Part shown: positions 60,340 through 64,000 of the stretch, piece by piece
Layout: each line of letters starts with the position of its first letter
Position numbering within the stretch: position 1 is the stretch's first letter
Assembly: GCF_032062135.1 (NCBI RefSeq)
Contig: NC_092861.1
Span: 60,594,302 to 60,658,301 of the forward strand
Source: Pyxicephalus adspersus
Lineage: Eukaryota > Chordata > Amphibia > Anura > Pyxicephalidae
DNA: 64,000 bases
Reading direction: 5' to 3'
Notes under the pieces: generated by a model
What the model was told of the DNA's origin: nothing
Database searches by the model: none
Seen by the model: only the letters and a program-made list of their open reading frames with translations
Program-made: the position numbers and the translations under genes

Positions 60340-61303
60340 TAAAACCCTATAAGACATAGTTGGTCCAGAGGAAGGCAAAAACCCCTGGTACAATTTGCTT
60401 CAACAGGGGCAAAAAAAACCTTCCTGATTCCATGAAGCAATCCGATGTTCCCTGGATCAACAATCCCTGTTATTTTCACTTTAAATTCTTAATACCCAGT
60501 TATATTCTGAGCTTCTAGAAAATCATTCATCTTTTTCCTTAAGCAATCTAGTAGTTGCTGAAACTACTTCCTGAGGGAGCCGATTCCACATTTTCACAGA
60601 CTTCTTGTTCTTTGTAATGATCTCAAAGTGCATATTAGGGAAGAGAGTTCTCTATATGGACCATTTATATATTTATATAGGGTGATCATATCCCCCCTTA
60701 AACGTCTCTTCTCAAGGGAGAATACATTCAGTTCAGCTAATCTCTCCTCATAGCTGAGCTCCTTCATTCCTTTTATTAGTTTAGTTGCCCTTCTCTGCAC
60801 TCTCTCGAATTCCACAATGTTCTTTTTTTGAACTGGTGCCCAAAACTGGACTGTATATTCCCGATATGGTCTGACCAATGCTTTGTACGGGGGCAGGATT
60901 ATGTCTCCATCTCTGCAGTCTATTCCTCTTTTAATACAAGAAAGTATTTTGCTAGCTTTAGATATTACAGCTTGGCATTACATGCTTTTTATTGTCTATG
61001 ATCCACCAGAACCCCCAGATCCTTTTCCATTTCTGACTCCCCCAAATGTATTCCCCCTAGACAGTATGAAGCATGCATGTTGTTAGGTCGCAAGTGCATA
61101 ACTTACATTTATCTGTATTAAATGTCATTTGCCACTTGGCTGCCCAATCAAACAGTACATCCAGGTCTGCTTGTAGATTATAGACATCCTGTATGAACTT
61201 AATTATATTACATAGTTTGATGTCATCTGTAAACACAGAAATGTTACTTTTACTCCCAAACTCTATATCATTTATAAAGATAATAAACGGTAAAGGTCCC
61301 AAC
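60340..61303 (-). pseudogene. CR1/L2-type LINE, 5'-truncated reverse transcriptase
   Basis: On the minus strand, 61303 downwards gives VLGPLPFIIFINDIEFGSKS then FTDDIKLCNIIK (the family's FADD catalytic box, here FTDD), then LQADLDVLFDWAAKWQMTFN and TDKCKL. Further on, 60594-60878 gives VQFWAPVQKKNIVEFERVQR, RATKLIKGM, SYEERLAELNVFSLEKRRLR and GD, the usual C-terminal block. Intervening shifts break the frame. The 3' part of the element runs to about 60340. Only the reverse-transcriptase tail remains, as expected for a 5'-truncated insertion. Both flanks belong to one Tc1-like element. Confidence 0.85.
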
Positions 61304-61305
61304 AC

Positions 61306-61700
61306 TGTGGTGGGAATATGGTGTTGGGGATATTTTCTTGGCACACTGTGGGCCTCTTAGTACCAACTGAACATCCGTTAAATACCACAGAATAACTAAA
61401 TATTGTTTCTGACCATATCCATCCCTTTATGAGCATAGCGTCCCCCTTTGGATAGCACAATAACATACCAGACCTGAAATCATCTCAAACTGGTTTCTTG
61501 AACATGACAATGATTTCAGTGTACTCAAATGGCATCCACCGTCCCCAGATCTCAATATAATAGAGCACCTCTGTATGTGCTGGGACTGGGGATTTGCATC
61601 ATGAATGTGCAGCCAACAAATCTGCAGCAACTGTGTGACGCTATCATATTTATGCTACCAATATTGGCCGAAACCCCTAAATGTTTCCAGAACCCTTGTT
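61306..61700 (+). pseudogene. Tc1-like transposase, C-terminal fragment
   Basis: GGGGATATTTTCTTGGCACA and the frames around it give IFSWHTVGLLVPTEH. Further on are SNWFLEHDNDFSVLKWHPPS and PDLNIIEHL, followed by a degenerate MNVQPTNLQQLCDAI. This is the downstream portion of the same family and strand as 60176-60335. Several deletions and stops are present. Confidence 0.82.
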
Positions 61701-62900
61701 AAATGTATACACAGGAAAAAAAACTACAATATTATGTATTATTTAGTGTATTAAACACGTAATAATGAGGACTGTATGATGTAATTGTATTGTAGTAAGG
61801 TATTTTGAAGAACAAGGTCAATTACAGGCTAGTAACCTGCTACTGTGTAACTATTTATTATTTTAAAATGCTGGCAACCATGCTGTTCTAGTGTAGCTAT
61901 CCCGAACACATTCCAACTGGAAATCATGCTTCAGACATCAAAGCTGTTTATTATTAGGTATAGCACATGCCTTAAGATGTCAGAATAGCTCATTAAGTGA
62001 AGATATATAAATACCCTTACTAAGCTACAAGTTAACCAGGTTGGAAGTATAGTAATACTGTTTTCATTATTGTCACAATGTATTTATACACAGAATTGTA
62101 ATACATTAGGATATTTTAAAAACAAAATACATACTGTTACAATTTTTTTTTTTTGTTATCTGGAAGGAGGAAACAGACTCCTACTTGAAGATGTGCAGTG
62201 CACACTGCTAAAGATATGGCTGAGATGACATGGGTTGCTTCATGTTTTATGGCAGAAGTGTTGACATGTATCTTCTCAGAATTGTGATTAGCGAGTAACC
62301 TTTATCACAAGGAAGCTTTCAAGCCAGATGTACTATACATATACAGGAAGTTCTCAGGACATATGGCACCAATGACTCTTAGACTTTTCCACAATACTCT
62401 GTGTGGTTTAAAACATCGCTGAAGTCATTAGGGTTGTAGGGGTGGGCTTTTTAAAGAAACCCTGACTGAGATAAATATATTAGTCCTTAGAATGACTTCT
62501 GATGTTTTTATGCTAGCTGCTTGGTGTCTTTGGTTGTAATACGTTCAACTGGAATCGGCATGCAGATTTAATGGATTAAATGAAGTCCTATTAGTCAATT
62601 TTAGTGACTGAGAAGGGATCAGAATAAAAAGCCTGGTATTTATTATTTGATAGAAAGGTGACTTTTAAGTTCTTTTTCTGTAAAAGAATCAATAAGGGTT
62701 ATACTTTTTTTAACAAAGAATGTCAGTACAATCTTTGGTATAGTATGGTAATGATATAACTTCAGCGGTGCTTAGAACACAAAAATAGAACACAAAAAAA
62801 AACAGGTGCTTAGAACACAAAAAATTCTGACTTGGTTGGAATAAGGTTTGAAAAAATCTGACCAGGTTCAAAAATTCTGAGTTTTCCATGTTTTCATGTT
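61701..62900. other. No gene recognised
   Basis: AT-rich. A small direct duplication of GTGCTTAGAACACAAAAA occurs at about 62768 and 62807. Confidence 0.45.
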
Positions 62901-63489
62901 TTTAAATGGGCCACACTTTGCCTGCTTAGTCAATTCGATCACAGCCACAAAGCTTAGTAAAAACTCAGTTTGCAAACAGAATATTCACTTAGCTTAGTAA
63001 TGGGGTGAACATGTGGTGTCTTAAACCACCCAACCTTCATTTGCAAACAAAAATCCAGTTTTTAAAAATTTTCCTTGAAAATGATTGGATATTTTTTTCC
63101 AAAGTTCCTTTTGTTTCAGGTGGTTGTATTTATTGAAGTAAATTTTCACACAAATTGTGAATAAACTTTTAGTAAATCAACCTCAATTATTAACTTGATA
63201 CAGACTACATCTTCACTTTCCTGTGCTATATTAACCTTATATTATTGCAGCCAACAAAGTTAATAGGATGCAAAGGTAATGACTGAGGGGTTTGGGTTAC
63301 AGAACAAGCATTTCCAAAAGAGGCACAAACTGGGATTCTGTGTTCTTTGCTAAAATGAACTTCTATAAAAATGTATAAGGTTGCAATTGTACTGCATTGT
63401 TTGTGGTGCATACAAGTCTATGTTTTGGTCTCCAATTTATTTTCTCCGTCCCCCTTCACCCTTTAAATCACAGATCTTCACAGAGCCCC
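62901..63489. other. No gene recognised; possible old repeat
   Basis: AGCTTAGTAA recurs at 62951 and 62992, and TTTGCAAACA at 62969 and 63042, suggesting a decayed repeat near 62930-63180, not resolved further. Confidence 0.35.
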
Positions 63490-63825
63490 TAAAGCTGCGT
63501 ACACACCTGCAATTTTTCTCGTTGGAAAGGATCTTTCACGATCCTTTCCAACGAGAAAAGACTGCACGATGCATGAACGATGCTGTACATACAGCACCGT
63601 TCATGCTCTATGGAGAGGGGAGGGGGAGAGCGACGGAGCGGCACCCTGCTGCGCGCTCTCCCCTTCCCTTTCATTAGGATCGGTCGTCGTCCATCGTCCA
63701 TGGATCTGCCAGGACGGTCGTCGGACGATGGACGACGACCGACTGTACACACGGCAGATTTTCGCCCGATAATTGGCCGATACCGATTATCTGGCGAGAA
63801 AAATTTGCCGTGTGTACGCAGCTTA
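63490..63825 (+). mobile_element. CpG-rich MITE (family M3), best-preserved copy
   Basis: Ends TAAAGCTGCGTACACACCTG and GCCGTGTGTACGCAGCTTAA are inverted repeats and match the ends of family M1, but the core differs. A perfect 20 bp hairpin stem lies at 63514-63533 and 63540-63559 with a 6-base loop. The core includes GGAGCGGCACCCTGCTGCGC and repeated GTCGTCCATCG words. ORFs here are GC-driven shadows. Confidence 0.88.
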
Positions 63826-64000
63826 ACTTCCCTTAAAATTAGGTTAAAGCTCCACCATCAGTTATTTGTGAAATCCCAGAGTCACTCTTATGCGTTATTC
63901 ATCTGTTAATTCCTATAAAGGTTGCTTTCTGCGAAGGACCAATGCAAAATTGCATTAAACGTTTTGGTGAACTACTGTGGCATTTTGACAAATAATGACA
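63826..64000. other. Window end, no gene recognised
   Basis: Contains a loose GAAGGACCAATG...AAACGTTTTGG block that may be related to the AAGAAGCC...GTTGG repeat near 9123. Confidence 0.3.

Overview
The window looks like intergenic and intronic DNA from a large vertebrate genome, most probably a frog. It is AT-rich, no long ORF has the character of an intact gene, and it is crowded with transposable-element families. Supporting observations are V-SINE copies with tRNA-like heads, CR1/L2-type LINE remains, decayed mariner and Tc1-like transposases, a hAT element with a perfect target duplication, and several short inverted-repeat families. I recognise the short families as typical of anuran, especially ranoid, genomes. 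That assignment rests on recognition of repeats, not on a database search.

Protein-coding content is sparse. On the + strand I see three exon-like segments: 15091-15293, 37962-38134 and 43201-43376. Each is open, has splice-like borders, and encodes membrane-protein-like or well-composed peptide. The last two are phase-compatible: splicing them creates an Ile codon and reads on to a TAG stop, so they are probably the last two exons of one gene with a 5.07 kb intron. The first may belong to the same gene or another one; its phase does not join directly to 37962. I could not name the protein.

Layout: 1-5000 holds the end of a CpG-rich MITE, a terminal-inverted-repeat-like repeat and a mariner fossil (about 1290-2110). 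6565-9355 holds a palindromic MITE, a GC-rich repeat and a 494 bp element with 65 bp inverted ends. 15.1-17.1 kb holds the first exon candidate, a degenerate minisatellite and a V-SINE. 20.9-36.4 kb carries many MITE copies, including a pair in opposite orientation at 26.2-27.1 kb, and V-SINE fragments. 38.1-43.2 kb is the presumed intron, with a MITE, a 1256 bp hAT element built on a tandem repeat, and a broken Tc1 copy. 46-64 kb holds SINE tails, a tandem duplication, minisatellites, a long AT palindrome, a CR1/L2 fragment nested in a Tc1 copy, and two more MITEs.

No rRNA, convincing tRNA gene, CRISPR array, operon or bacterial-style gene was seen. The most informative targets are the unrecognised multi-exon membrane protein and the structural history of the mobile elements.
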